This document shows positions 48,748 to 58,618 of a stretch of DNA of 59,772 nucleotides, piece after piece (positions within the stretch are counted from its first letter, which is position 1; each line of letters begins with the position of its first letter). Made by a program: the position numbers and the translations under genes. The stretch lies in assembly GCA_004173185.1 (NCBI GenBank), contig SEFZ01000027.1:1-59772 (forward strand), read 5' to 3'. The notes beneath the pieces were generated by a model, which was given only the letters and a program-made list of their open reading frames with translations, was not told where the DNA came from and did not search any database. The stretch is from Sphingomonadales bacterium. GTDB lineage: Bacteria; Pseudomonadota; Alphaproteobacteria; Sphingomonadales; Sphingomonadaceae.

Positions 48748-51711
48748 TTAGAAGCGGAACGACGCGCCCGCGCGGAACTGGCGGCCGATCAGGCCGGAAT
48801 AGTGCCACGTGGTCAGGAAGTTCGGAGCGCTCGCATAGGCCGCCGGAGCGATCGGTGCGCGCGCGTCGAGCACGTTCTTGATGTTGATGTAGAAGCTGAC
48901 ATCCTCATTGACCTTGGCCGTCAGGTTCAGATCGTTCGAGATGAAGCTCTTCACATAGCAGAACTGGTTGAGATCAGCCGAGCGATAGAGGCTCGCGGTG
49001 CAGGCCGTGGTGTAGGCCGGGCCGGTCTGCTGATCCGTCGAAACTTCCTTGATCCGGCCGACATAATAGCTGGTCAGGCTGATCGCGAACTGGCCGATCT
49101 CCAGCGTGTTCTGCCAGTTGCCACGCCATTGCGGCGTGCCGTTGCCCGACGACAGATCATATGGCCCAAGCGTACCAGCATATTTCTGAACGCCATTGGC
49201 GACGTGCAGATCATAGTTGAAGATGTGCGTCGCTTCGATGCGGCTGCTGAACTTCACGTCGCTCGCGACCGGGATCGTCACCGTCGCGGTCAGATCGATG
49301 CCCGACGTGGCCGCATAATTGGCGTTCACATAAGGCACGTTGATGATCAGCACGCGCGGCAGCGCCGCCGGGAACAGCGGATCTACCGCATCGATCAAAT
49401 TGACCGAATAGCCCGGGCCAACCGCCGCGACTGCTGCGGTTGCCGCAGCAACATTTGCCGCGCCATAATATGCGGAGGTCGCACGGCCGATTTCCGGACC
49501 CGCGATGATCAGGTTCGACTTCTTCACATTGTAATAGTCGGCCGTGAAGCTCAGCCATTTGACCGGCTGGAAGATCACGCCGGCGGTGAAGCTGCGCGAG
49601 GTCTCCGGCTCCAGGTTCGGGTTGCCCGCCACACCGCGGCCAAGCGAATAGGCCAGGCTGTATGGGTTGGTGGTGCCGCCATGCGCCGTCTGGAACGCGG
49701 CCGGCGGGGTCGTGGTCACGAAGCCGGCATATTGCGAACGCGGGCCAGATTCGGCGAAGGTCGGAGCGCGGAAGCCCTCCGAATAGGTGCCGCGGATCGC
49801 GAGCTCGCGGATCGGGGTGAACTTCACGCCAACCTTCGGCGAGAAATGGCTGAAGCCTTCCGAATAGTGATCGTAACGGCCCGAAACGTTTAGATCGAGC
49901 ACCGACAGAAGCGGTGCGTCGATTTCGAAATAAGCGGCCGACACGGTGTGCTCGCCAAATGCCGAAGCAGTGGTGAGGCCGTAGGTGTCGAGCGCTGCGT
50001 TCTGGTTGTTATTCTCAAGCTTTTCCTTGCGGACCTGGCCGCCGACCGCGACCTGGAGGGGGCCGCCCGACAGATCCATCAGCGACTTCGTGACCGAAGC
50101 ATCGAGGCTGTACATCTGCGAGAAGGAAGGCGTGGTCCGGTCGGGTGCGAGCGCCGCACGCGTCGCTGCGCTGTTCGCCGACGGATTGACGAAGTTATAC
50201 GAGCCCGTGTTGATCGCACGGCGCAGCGCCGCGATGTTGATCAGGCCGTGCTGGGTGATCTCCAGCTCGTCGCGAGCGTAAACGCCCTCGGCGCGCCAGC
50301 CCCAATCGTCGCCGAACGTGCCGCTAAGGCCGGCGGAGAAGCGATAGACGTCGTTGCGGCGATCGCTGCCGCCGGGAATGTCACCGAACAGATAATAGAT
50401 GCGCGCTGCGCCGGCACTCGGCGTGAGCGCGTTGGCGGCGGCATAGGGGTTGTTCGGGTTGAGCGCGCGATCGGCTGCGGTCGAGCAGTTGATGCCTGCT
50501 GCGCAGATATAGACCGGCAGGACGATGCCCGGGTTGCTGGAAGCCACCGCCGGAGCGGCGCCAAAGGGCTGGTTCTGGCGGATTGCCGACGGCGTACCCT
50601 GGATGCTCACGTCGCTGCGGCTGAAGCTTCCGGTGACATAGGCTTCGATATTGTCCGACACGCGAACGCTGATGCGGCCGTTGACCGAATAGCGCTCCTG
50701 GAGCGGCTGAAGCTGGCGATACAGATCGACAAGATCATATTTGCAGCCGGTGCCCTGTGACACGACGAAGGTTCCGCCGGTGCAATTGGCAAGCCCGAGT
50801 GCCTGGTACGAAGTGGTTGGCGGCGCGCCGGCCTGGCCGCTCAGCGGATTATTCAGGTCGGTCTGCGAAACGCGCGTCACATAAGCGGTCGGCACGTTGA
50901 CCAGCATCGACGAGTCCGACGAATTGTTGTCGAGGCCACCGATCGAGGTGAGGTCCTGCGTGTTGTACGGGAAGCCGCGGCTGTGCGACGAAACGCGGCC
51001 GTCGCGCTGATATTCGGCGTTGATATAGGCGTTGAAGCCCGAATTGTCATAATCGCCAAAGCCGATGGTCAGGTCGCCGCGGAGATGACCCGCATCGCCC
51101 TTCTCGGCAACGCCGCCGGCAAAGCTGCCGCCGACGCCGTTGAACTGCTTCTTTAGGATGAGGTTGACCACGCCGCCGATCGCGTCGGCGCCATAGGTCG
51201 AGGATGCGCCGTCCTTGAGGATTTCAACGCGATCAACCAGGCTGAACGGGATCGAGTTCAGATCGACATATGCGTTGTGGCCGTCATCGTTGATCGGGAA
51301 GTTGGTCGAGCGCAGGCCGTCGACCAGAACCAGCGTTGACGAGACGCCGAGACCACGAAGCGAAACTGCCGCACCGCCAGCGGAGAAGCCGGTCTGGAAG
51401 CCGGTGCCGATCGAGCCGGCGCTATCGGCCGAGATCGAGCGGATCGCTTCCGCCATCGTCGTGATGCCTGCATTGTCCAGCGCTTCCGCAGTCAGCACGG
51501 TAACCGGCGACGGCGTTTCGGTGTCGGTGCGGCGAAGCAGCGAACCGGTGACGACAATACCGGCCTCATCCTCAGCGACGGGGTCCTGCGCTGCGGGCGC
51601 GACCGGCGCGGTCTGTGCAAAGGCTGGGCTGGCCATCAGCCCGAAGGCGAGCGCGAGCGGGGCGACGCTGCGCGCGAGGACAGCAAAACGAGTACGACGA
51701 ACGGGCTTCAT
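48748..51711 (-). CDS. TonB-dependent outer-membrane receptor
   Basis: A 987-residue receptor. A signal peptide (about residues 1-32, SPAFAQTAP) is followed by a plug domain with EAIRSISADSAGSIGTG and VEILKDGASSTYGADAIGGV, and a 22-strand barrel ending in Phe (AGASFRF). Aromatic, Gly-rich repeats run through the barrel. The form with Gln/Asn-rich loops and a DGASSTYG plug box is typical of sphingomonad CarO-like and sucrose-like receptors that import sugars, peptides or aromatics. The substrate is unknown. GGGAGTTTTAGT precedes ATG 51711. Confidence 0.94.
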   Translation of the reverse strand: MKPVRRTRFAVLARSVAPLALAFGLMASPAFAQTAPVAPAAQDPVAEDEAGIVVTGSLLRRTDTETPSPVTVLTAEALDNAGITTMAEAIRSISADSAGSIGTGFQTGFSAGGAAVSLRGLGVSSTLVLVDGLRSTNFPINDDGHNAYVDLNSIPFSLVDRVEILKDGASSTYGADAIGGVVNLILKKQFNGVGGSFAGGVAEKGDAGHLRGDLTIGFGDYDNSGFNAYINAEYQRDGRVSSHSRGFPYNTQDLTSIGGLDNNSSDSSMLVNVPTAYVTRVSQTDLNNPLSGQAGAPPTTSYQALGLANCTGGTFVVSQGTGCKYDLVDLYRQLQPLQERYSVNGRISVRVSDNIEAYVTGSFSRSDVSIQGTPSAIRQNQPFGAAPAVASSNPGIVLPVYICAAGINCSTAADRALNPNNPYAAANALTPSAGAARIYYLFGDIPGGSDRRNDVYRFSAGLSGTFGDDWGWRAEGVYARDELEITQHGLINIAALRRAINTGSYNFVNPSANSAATRAALAPDRTTPSFSQMYSLDASVTKSLMDLSGGPLQVAVGGQVRKEKLENNNQNAALDTYGLTTASAFGEHTVSAAYFEIDAPLLSVLDLNVSGRYDHYSEGFSHFSPKVGVKFTPIRELAIRGTYSEGFRAPTFAESGPRSQYAGFVTTTPPAAFQTAHGGTTNPYSLAYSLGRGVAGNPNLEPETSRSFTAGVIFQPVKWLSFTADYYNVKKSNLIIAGPEIGRATSAYYGAANVAAATAAVAAVGPGYSVNLIDAVDPLFPAALPRVLIINVPYVNANYAATSGIDLTATVTIPVASDVKFSSRIEATHIFNYDLHVANGVQKYAGTLGPYDLSSGNGTPQWRGNWQNTLEIGQFAISLTSYYVGRIKEVSTDQQTGPAYTTACTASLYRSADLNQFCYVKSFISNDLNLTAKVNEDVSFYINIKNVLDARAPIAPAAYASAPNFLTTWHYSGLIGRQFRAGASFRF

Positions 51712-51977
51712 ACTAAAACTCCCTGTGATTTTCGCTCTCTTGTGGAGCGAGTCTCTTCAACGCGGGTCAGGCGCGTGGGGGAGTGGTGACGTGTTAGACA
51801 CAAACTGTAAAGTACCAGACATATTTCATCGTCATGCTGTGGTGCTACGGCAACACAGGCCGTGGTGCTTGCGCGAGCCGCTGGAATTGTCCGCGATTGC
51901 AGCAGCCACGACCTCACCGCGCCCGGCAATCTCTCGCCGGGTGTAAGGCGGGCGTAACCCGAAATGCTGGTAGTTGC

Positions 51978-52000
51978 CGGGCGGAGAAGCTCTCCGCCCG
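51978..52000. terminator. 10-bp hairpin between permease and TonB receptor genes
   Basis: CGGGCGGAGA (51978-51987) pairs with TCTCCGCCCG (51991-52000) across AGC, five bases beyond the stop of the minus-strand permease. No T-tract follows on that strand, so it is a moderate terminator call. Confidence 0.5.
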
Positions 52001-52004
52001 CTTT

Positions 52005-53432
52005 CTAGATGCCGGCTTTGTCGACGTTGCGGCGCGCATAGAGGAAATAGAGCACCAGCCCGATCAGGTTCCAGATGCCGAACAGCTGCTGGGTCTGGGT
52101 CGGCAGGCTCATGAACAGATAGAGGCAGCCAAACATTGCGCCCAGCCCGACGAGCCATGCAGCCGGGGTGCGGAATGGCCGCTCGGCATTGGGCGCACGG
52201 CGGCGCATCACCAGCAGGCAGAGACCGACGGCCGCAAAGGCGGTGAGCGTACCCGCATTGGCGAGCGCCGCGATTTCGTCGATCGGGAAGAACGCCGCAA
52301 AGAAAGTGACGATCGCAGCGGTGAAGATCGTGATCCGCACTGGTGTGCCGCGCTTCGAAACCTTGGCCAGGCTCGCGGGCAGCATATTGTCACGCGCCAT
52401 CACGAAGAAGATGCGGCTCTGGCCATAAAGGAAGGCGAGGATCACCGTGGGTAGTGCGATCACTGCGCTGGCCGCGAGGAACGTCGCAGCACCGGGTTGC
52501 CCGATCCCGCGCAGGATCAGCGCCAGCGGCTCGGGGCTGTCGGCGAAGCCGGTATAGGCCAGTGCGCCCACCGCAGTGACCGCAACGATCATGTAGATCG
52601 CGACGCACACCACCATCGAGCCGACGATCCCGATCGCGAGGTCGCGGCCGGGATTCTTGGCTTCCTCAGCCGCAGTCGAGATCGCGTCAAAGCCGTAAAA
52701 TGCGAAGAAGATGATTGCTGCTGCGGCCATCACGCCGCGCTCGACGCCATCGGCGCTCATATGCTTGGCAAAGCCGAACGGCGCGAACGGCTCCAGATTG
52801 GCGCCGTTGAAATACGGAAGTGCGACGGCGACGAACACCGCGAGCGCGACCAGCTTTACGACCACGAGGATCGCGTTAAGAGTTGCGCTCTCCTTGGTGC
52901 CGACTAGCAGCAGCCCCGCCACCAAAGCGACGATGAAGAGAGCGGGCACGTTGACGCCCCATTCGGCAATCGCGCCATCGACCATCACCGGTCCGTGGGT
53001 CAACGCGGCGGGCAAGCCCATCCCAAGCCCTTCGAGGAACCCGGTCACATAGCCCGACCAGCCAACCGCGACCGCAGCGACCACCAGCGTATATTCGGCG
53101 AGCAGGCTCCAGCCGACCACCCACGCAATCACTTCGCCGAGCACGGCATAGCTATAGGTATAGGCGCTGCCCGAAGCCGGAATCATCGTCGCCATCTCGG
53201 CATAAGCCAGCGCCGCGCATGCGCAGATCGCACCAGCAATCACGAAGGAGAGGATCACCGCCGGCCCTGCCCGGTCCGCCCCCACGCCAATCAGCGTAAG
53301 GATACCGGTGCCGACGATCGCGCCGACACCAAGCGCAACCAGATGCGGCCACGAAAGCGTGCGCTGAAGTTGATGCTCCGCCGGCCGCTCATGCGCCGCG
53401 ACGATCGTCTTCAGCCGAAACAGGCTGGCCAT
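52005..53432 (-). CDS. APC-family amino-acid permease (cationic amino-acid transporter type)
   Basis: A 475-residue inner-membrane transporter with about twelve segments. LSWPHLVALGVGAIVGTGIL is the APC/CAT entry with the GVGAIVGTG ligand-binding bend, followed by FVIAGAICACAALAYAEMAT and PASGSAYTYSY. Further matches are AIIFFAFYGFDAISTAAEEAK and RIFFVMARDNMLP. Members move lysine, arginine or other amino acids with protons. The TonB receptor lies downstream on the same strand, but a hairpin separates them. Confidence 0.92.
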   Translation of the reverse strand: MASLFRLKTIVAAHERPAEHQLQRTLSWPHLVALGVGAIVGTGILTLIGVGADRAGPAVILSFVIAGAICACAALAYAEMATMIPASGSAYTYSYAVLGEVIAWVVGWSLLAEYTLVVAAVAVGWSGYVTGFLEGLGMGLPAALTHGPVMVDGAIAEWGVNVPALFIVALVAGLLLVGTKESATLNAILVVVKLVALAVFVAVALPYFNGANLEPFAPFGFAKHMSADGVERGVMAAAAIIFFAFYGFDAISTAAEEAKNPGRDLAIGIVGSMVVCVAIYMIVAVTAVGALAYTGFADSPEPLALILRGIGQPGAATFLAASAVIALPTVILAFLYGQSRIFFVMARDNMLPASLAKVSKRGTPVRITIFTAAIVTFFAAFFPIDEIAALANAGTLTAFAAVGLCLLVMRRRAPNAERPFRTPAAWLVGLGAMFGCLYLFMSLPTQTQQLFGIWNLIGLVLYFLYARRNVDKAGI

Positions 53433-53550
53433 TGCGCTATCCCCTTATTTGTTGCGCCAATTGATAGCGCGGCAGCGCGGGCGTGCAATCGTTCATCCCC
53501 GGTGCAGGCCGAATGCATGATCTTCACGCGCTCAAATCACGGAGGTCGCC

Positions 53551-54042
53551 ATGCTGCTGCTCACTGCGCTCGCGCTGTCGATGGCGATCCCGAACGATCC
53601 CACGCCCAAGGCTAATCCGCAGATCGATTACGCCGGCTTCGCGACCCTAACCCGCGACGTCCGCGCGATCCGCGCCAAGCGGTTGCTGCCCTTCGAAGCA
53701 TTCATGGCCAAGGCGGCCGAGAAAGGCGCACTGGTTCTGGACGCGCGCTCGGCGGACAAGTTCGCGGCCGGGCACATCAAGGGCGCAGTCAATCTGCCGC
53801 TCACCGATTTCACCGCCGAGGCATTGCTGGAGGTGATCGGCGAAAACCGCGATCGCCCGATCCTGATCTACTGCAACAATAATTTCTCGAACCACCAATC
53901 GCCGGTGCCGCTCAAATCGCCACCGCTGGCGCTCAACATCCAGACCTTCATCAATCTGGTCGGCTATGGCTATGCCAATGTCTGGGAGTTGCGCGACGTC
54001 GTGGATTTCGAAGACCCGAAGGTCGGCTGGGTGCGCTCCTGA
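53551..54042 (+). CDS. Exported rhodanese-like domain protein
   Basis: A 163-residue protein with a short signal (MLLLTALALSMAIP). A rhodanese domain follows: ALVLDARSADKFAAGHIKGAVNLPLTDF (the DXR and AGHI-GA-N features) and the active-site loop ILIYCNNNFSN with Cys near residue 110, so it can be persulfidated. It probably shuttles sulfane sulfur or has a redox role in the periplasm. GGAGGTCGCC precedes ATG 53551. It is convergent with the cytochrome gene. Confidence 0.88.
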   Translation: MLLLTALALSMAIPNDPTPKANPQIDYAGFATLTRDVRAIRAKRLLPFEAFMAKAAEKGALVLDARSADKFAAGHIKGAVNLPLTDFTAEALLEVIGENRDRPILIYCNNNFSNHQSPVPLKSPPLALNIQTFINLVGYGYANVWELRDVVDFEDPKVGWVRS

Positions 54043-54060
54043 CCGGGGTTGCGACAATAA

Positions 54061-54678
54061 TCAGCTCGCCGGGCACTTCGCCCCGCTCGCGATCCATGCC
54101 TTGGTCAACTCGCCAAACTCGGCCTGCGTCCCGGGCACCGGCTGACGTCCCGGCCCTGGGTTCCAGCCCCAGCCAACCAGCCCGTCATGCGCATTATGCT
54201 CGGCAATCTGCGCGAGCGTCTTGCCGCCGTTGCGCTTCTTGTCCTTGATCTGCTCGCAGATCGCGCCGAGCGTCTTGCCTTCCCATGCCATGGATTTGGG
54301 CGCGAGATGCCATTCGGGATGCCCCGGAATGCTGCCCGTTCCGTTCGCGAAGGCCACGTTGCGCGGCCCATGACAGGTGGAGCATTCCAGCCCCGGCGCG
54401 CCGTGACCATCTGGCCCGCGCGTAACCGGGGTGATGTGCGGAACCTGCTTGTCGCCCGAAAGCGGGCGATCGGTGCGCGGATGGCAGTTCACGCAGCGCG
54501 GATGCTGGAGAACCTTGCCCATCTCCTCAAAGATTGCGACCGCGCGCATATCCTTGTCGGCAATGGTCGCAAAGTCACCGACAGGCTTGAGCCCCTCGAC
54601 CTTCTGATCCGGCGCCGCAGCAATCGCCAGCGGCAGGAGCATCACGGCCGCGCCCAGCGCGAGAACCCCGGCCTTCAT
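54061..54678 (-). CDS. Diheme c-type cytochrome (isoquinoline 1-oxidoreductase-associated)
   Basis: A 205-residue exported cytochrome with signal MKAGVLALGAAVMLLPLAIAA. Two heme sites CVNCH (about residue 60) and CSTCH (about residue 97) are visible. The last part, WIASGAKCPAS, follows GRQPVPGTQAEFGELTKAW. Its ATG overlaps the stop of the hydroxylase subunit as ATGA, so the two are translationally coupled. It should take electrons from the molybdenum hydroxylase to the respiratory chain in the periplasm. Homologues are often annotated isoquinoline 1-oxidoreductase subunit. Confidence 0.88.
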   Translation of the reverse strand: MKAGVLALGAAVMLLPLAIAAAPDQKVEGLKPVGDFATIADKDMRAVAIFEEMGKVLQHPRCVNCHPRTDRPLSGDKQVPHITPVTRGPDGHGAPGLECSTCHGPRNVAFANGTGSIPGHPEWHLAPKSMAWEGKTLGAICEQIKDKKRNGGKTLAQIAEHNAHDGLVGWGWNPGPGRQPVPGTQAEFGELTKAWIASGAKCPAS

Positions 54679-56810
54679 GCGTTTTCTCCCCGGATGAACG
54701 GCAATCTTCGCACAGATTTTCCCGTTAGCTTGCGCCAGGCATTGGCAACCGCAGGCGCGGCCGGCGGCAGCCCAGGTTCGCCCACGCCCGTGGGGTTCTC
54801 GGTCGATTTGATGATCGAGACCTGCACATCGGGCATCTCGCCGATGCGCAGACTGCGATAGGTATCGAAATTGCTCTGCTGGACGATCCCGCCCTCGCCG
54901 AGCACGATTTCCGAAAACAGCGCATGGCCAAGGCCATAGCCAACCCCGCCTTCGATCTGCGCGCGGATCACATTGGGGTTGATCGGAATGCCGCAATCGA
55001 TCGAGCACCAGACCTTATGGACCTTCGGCACCCCTTCCGGCCCAACCGAGACTTCAGCGATCTGCGCCACATATGAGCCAAAGCTCTTCCACGCCGCCAC
55101 GCCGCGCGCGCGGCCTGCGGCCACCTTGCCGCCCCAATTAGCGAGCTTGGCGACGTCGGTAAGCACGGCCTTGAGCCGTGCTTCCTTCATCAGCGCGAGC
55201 CGCCCGGTCACTGCATCCTGCCCGCCCAATGCGAGCAGTTCGTCGAGGAAGCATTCCATCGCATAAGCGGTGTGAGTATTGCCCACCGATCGCCACCAGA
55301 GCGTCGGCACGCCGCCATCCATGATGTGCTGGCCGATATAGCTGGCCGGGAAATGATAGGCGTCGGCAAGGCCCTCGGTGATCGCATCGTCGATCCCGTT
55401 CTTCATGCCCATCGCCTCCATCGGCGTGCTCTTGAAGAAGCTCTGTGAGGCGACGACCTGTTCCCAGCCGACGATCTTGCCTGCGGCATCCAGCCCTGCG
55501 CGCAGCTTATGCACCGTCAGCGGACGATAGCGTCCACCGCGAATATCGTCCTCGCGCGTCCAGACATGCTTGACCGGCACCTTGCCGCCATAGGCCTTGA
55601 ACGCGCTCGCAGCCTCGACGGCAAATTCCATCGCGGGAGTCGCGCGCCGCCCGAAGCTGCCCCCCGCAAACTGCTCGTGCAGCGAGGCGTCGGCGGGCTT
55701 GACGCCAAGGGTCGCACAGATCGCGCCCAACTCCCCGACCTGAAACTGGCTGCCCATCCACACGTCGAGCTTGCCATTGTTCATCTCGATCACAGCGTCG
55801 AGCGGCTCCATCGGTGCATGCGCGAGATAAGGGAAAAGATAGGTCGCCTCTACGGTCTTCGCCGCGCTTTTGATCGCAGCGGCTGCATCGCCTTCGGCCT
55901 CAACCTTGTTGCCCGGCGTCTTCACCGCCTCGGCATAGGCCTTGTAAAGCTGTTCGCTGGTGCGTTTCTCGGCCTTGGCGAGATCCCAACTCACGTCGAG
56001 CGCAGCGCGGCCCTTCATCGCCGCATAGCTGTCCTTGGCGTAGACGACCACGCCCTGCGGCAGCGTCTTGACCGCAAGCACTCCGGATACCGCCAGCGCG
56101 GCAGTATCGATCACTTTGCTCACCGTGCCGCCAAAGGCAGGGGCATGCAGGATCGCGGTGTGGACCATGCCGGGCCGCTGAATATCCATCGTGAATATCG
56201 CACTGCCATCGGTCTTCGCGACGCTATCGACCTTGGTCAGGTCGGTGCCGATCAGCGTCCACTGATCGGGAGTTTTGAGAACGGGTTTTTCAGGCGGCTT
56301 GAGCGATGCGGCTTCCATCGCCAGTTCGCCGAAACTCGCCTTGTTCTTGCCGGAAGACACAACGCCCTTCGACACCTTCACGGCAGAGGCCGGCACGCCC
56401 CAGCGTTTCGCTGCGGCCTCGGCCAGCATTGCCTTTGCCGAGGCGCCCGCATTGCGCAACTGCATCCAGCTGTTCGACATTGCCGAGGAGCCACCCGTGC
56501 CCATCGTGCCAAAGCCGAGATTGGCATATAGCGCATCATTGGCCGGTGCGAACTCGATACGGATCTGGCTCCAATCGGCATCCATCTCGTCCGCGACGAT
56601 GGTAGCAAGCCCGGTCGCAGGCCCCTGGCCGAACTCGACATGCTTGATCACCACGGTGACCAGATTATCGGGCGAGACGCGAACGAACGCATTGGGCGCA
56701 AAGGGCGCCGCGGTGGCCGTCTTCGCCATCCCGCGCATCGGTAGCGCAAGGCCAAGCACGATGCCGGAGGATTGGAGGAAAGCACGGCGCGAGGGGAGCA
56801 ATGCGTTCAT
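54675..56810 (-). CDS. Molybdenum hydroxylase large subunit (xanthine dehydrogenase/IorB family)
   Basis: A 711-residue molybdopterin-binding subunit of the isoquinoline 1-oxidoreductase beta type. A Tat signal (PSRRAFLQSSGIVLGLAL) shows that it folds with its cofactor before export. Molybdenum-binding regions include EFGQGPATGLATIVADEMD, GGSFGRRATPAMEFAVEAA and the Gly-rich QIEGGVGYGLGHALFSEIV. The catalytic Glu is in TGVGEPGLPP. It oxidises an aldehyde or N-heterocycle; the substrate is not readable. It starts two bases after the 2Fe-2S gene. Confidence 0.93.
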   Translation of the reverse strand: MNALLPSRRAFLQSSGIVLGLALPMRGMAKTATAAPFAPNAFVRVSPDNLVTVVIKHVEFGQGPATGLATIVADEMDADWSQIRIEFAPANDALYANLGFGTMGTGGSSAMSNSWMQLRNAGASAKAMLAEAAAKRWGVPASAVKVSKGVVSSGKNKASFGELAMEAASLKPPEKPVLKTPDQWTLIGTDLTKVDSVAKTDGSAIFTMDIQRPGMVHTAILHAPAFGGTVSKVIDTAALAVSGVLAVKTLPQGVVVYAKDSYAAMKGRAALDVSWDLAKAEKRTSEQLYKAYAEAVKTPGNKVEAEGDAAAAIKSAAKTVEATYLFPYLAHAPMEPLDAVIEMNNGKLDVWMGSQFQVGELGAICATLGVKPADASLHEQFAGGSFGRRATPAMEFAVEAASAFKAYGGKVPVKHVWTREDDIRGGRYRPLTVHKLRAGLDAAGKIVGWEQVVASQSFFKSTPMEAMGMKNGIDDAITEGLADAYHFPASYIGQHIMDGGVPTLWWRSVGNTHTAYAMECFLDELLALGGQDAVTGRLALMKEARLKAVLTDVAKLANWGGKVAAGRARGVAAWKSFGSYVAQIAEVSVGPEGVPKVHKVWCSIDCGIPINPNVIRAQIEGGVGYGLGHALFSEIVLGEGGIVQQSNFDTYRSLRIGEMPDVQVSIIKSTENPTGVGEPGLPPAAPAVANAWRKLTGKSVRRLPFIRGENA

Positions 56811-56812
56811 GG

Positions 56813-57274
56813 TTATGCTCCCATCTTCGCGGAGGCATCATGGATCGCCTGCCGTATCCGCTGATAGGTGGCGCAGCGGCAGATATTCCCCGCCATCGCA
56901 TTGTCGATATCCGCGTCCGTCACCCGCTTCTTCTGCGCGAGCAGGCCAATGGCGGACATCACCTGCCCCGATTGGCAAAAGCCGCATTGCGGCACGTCGA
57001 TCGCGACCCACGCGCTCTGCACGGCTTCGGCTGCCTTGCCTTCGACGCCTTCGATGGTCGTGACCTTCTTGCCCGCCACGGTGCTCACCGGCGTTACGCA
57101 CGAGCGGCGGTTCTTGCCGTCGAGATGCACGGTGCACGCGCCGCACTGGGCGATGCCGCAGCCATATTTGGTGCCGGTTAGGCCCATATGATCGCGAAGC
57201 ACCCACAACAGTGGCGTCTCTGGATCGCCGTCAAAACTGGTGGGTTTGCCGTTGAGCGTGAAATCGGTGGCCAT
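56813..57274 (-). CDS. 2Fe-2S subunit of the molybdenum hydroxylase (IorA-like)
   Basis: A 153-residue iron-sulfur protein. The plant-type cluster is in GCGIAQCGACTVHLDG and NRRSCVTPV, and the second cluster is in QCGFCQSGQVMSA and ICRCATYQR. It passes electrons from the Mo subunit to the next carrier, here probably the diheme cytochrome. GGGAGGACTCGA precedes ATG 57274; a longer frame upstream is not needed. It is the first gene of the minus-strand unit iorA-like, iorB-like, cytochrome. Confidence 0.95.
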   Translation of the reverse strand: MATDFTLNGKPTSFDGDPETPLLWVLRDHMGLTGTKYGCGIAQCGACTVHLDGKNRRSCVTPVSTVAGKKVTTIEGVEGKAAEAVQSAWVAIDVPQCGFCQSGQVMSAIGLLAQKKRVTDADIDNAMAGNICRCATYQRIRQAIHDASAKMGA

Positions 57275-57366
57275 TCGAGTCCTCCCGGGGGTCGCTATGA
57301 CAACCATCATAACCGCGCAGAGGTCCGCCGGCGAAACGAAAACTCGCTGTTGCGAGACGTTCTCAG

Positions 57367-58608
57367 CTACAGTGCGGCAAAGTCGATCGGGCCATCCTTG
57401 TCGAGCGTCCGCGATTGATCGGCCATCGGGTATTTGAGACCCGTCGCACAGTTGAACAGCAACGCACGATCATCCGGCGAGATCAGCCCCTTGGCCAGGG
57501 CCTCGCGCCAGGCCGCCAGCGTTGCCCCGCCCTCGGGGCAAAGCAGCAACCCATCCATCCGCGCAGCATCGTCGACAGCCTGAACAATCGCCGCATCGCT
57601 GACCGCCAGCGCAAAGCCGTTGGAAGCGCGCACAGCATCGAGGATCAGAAAATCGCCCACCGCCTGCGGCACGCGAATGCCCATCGCAATCGTGTGCGCA
57701 TCGTCCCAGCGCGTCGCGTGGCGCTCGCCCGCTTTCCATGCCCGCACCATCGGCGCGCAACCCTCGGCCTGCACCGCGACCATCCGTGGACGCTCGCTGC
57801 CGATCCAGCCCAGCGCTTCCATTTCCTCAAACGCCTTCCACATGCCGATCAGCCCGGTGCCGCCGCCGGTGGGGTAAAAGATCACATCGGGAAGCCGCCA
57901 ATCCAACTGCTCGGCAAGCTCGAGCCCCATCGTCTTCTTGCCCTCGATCCGATACGGCTCTTTGAGCGTCGACAGGTCGAACCAACCACGCTCCTTCGCC
58001 CCCTGCGCCACCAGCTTTCCGCAATCGTCGATCAGTCCGTTGACCCGATAGACCCGCGCGCCCTGGGCGGCGATCTCGCGCACGTTGATCTCGGGCGTAT
58101 CGGCCGGACAGAATATCACCGCTTCGATCCCGACGCGGCTGGCATAGGCTGCGGCAGCCGCACCTGCGTTTCCGTTGGTCGGCATCGCGATCGTGGTGAC
58201 GCCCAGTTCCTTCGCCATGCTGATCGCCATGACCAGCCCGCGCGCCTTGAACGATCCCGTTGGTAGCCGGCCCTCGTCCTTCACCCACAGATATGCTGCG
58301 CCATGCTGCGCGCCCAGCTTGTCGAGCGGAATGATCGGCGTGGCATTCTCGCCCAAGCTGACGATATTCTCGACGCGCCGAACCGGCAGCAATTCGCGGT
58401 AGCGCCAGAGATCGGCGGGCCGCTCGGCCAGAACCTGCTTGGTCAGGGCTTTCCCTGCCGCTTCAAGATCATAGCGCACCAGCAGCGGCCGCCCGACCTG
58501 CGACAATCCGTGCAGCATATCCGCAGCAAATTGGTCGCCGGTCATCGAGCATTCGAGATGGGTAACGAAGGTCGCCCGCTCGATCGTCAGATTATCATCG
58601 TGCCGCAA
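57367..58608 (-). CDS. Threonine synthase-like PLP enzyme
   Basis: A 413-residue fold-type II PLP enzyme. The PLP lysine is in PTGSFKARGLVMAI, the phosphate or substrate loop in PTNGNAGAAAAAYA and the PLP-phosphate Gly loop in FYPTGGGTGLIGMWK. The pattern fits threonine synthase, but homoserine-phosphate specificity cannot be shown and the context is not a threonine operon. TTG 58608 has GAAGGG six bases upstream and lies ten bases after the TauD-type stop; it is preferred to ATG starts that overlap that gene. Catabolic threonine or serine dehydratase-like use is possible. Confidence 0.85.
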   Translation of the reverse strand: MRHDDNLTIERATFVTHLECSMTGDQFAADMLHGLSQVGRPLLVRYDLEAAGKALTKQVLAERPADLWRYRELLPVRRVENIVSLGENATPIIPLDKLGAQHGAAYLWVKDEGRLPTGSFKARGLVMAISMAKELGVTTIAMPTNGNAGAAAAAYASRVGIEAVIFCPADTPEINVREIAAQGARVYRVNGLIDDCGKLVAQGAKERGWFDLSTLKEPYRIEGKKTMGLELAEQLDWRLPDVIFYPTGGGTGLIGMWKAFEEMEALGWIGSERPRMVAVQAEGCAPMVRAWKAGERHATRWDDAHTIAMGIRVPQAVGDFLILDAVRASNGFALAVSDAAIVQAVDDAARMDGLLLCPEGGATLAAWREALAKGLISPDDRALLFNCATGLKYPMADQSRTLDKDGPIDFAAL

Positions 58609-58618
58609 GAGTATCCCT

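Noticed and set aside
48802..49893. 363-codon plus-strand frame inside the TonB receptor gene
   Set aside because: It is an antisense shadow of the receptor barrel with no domain.
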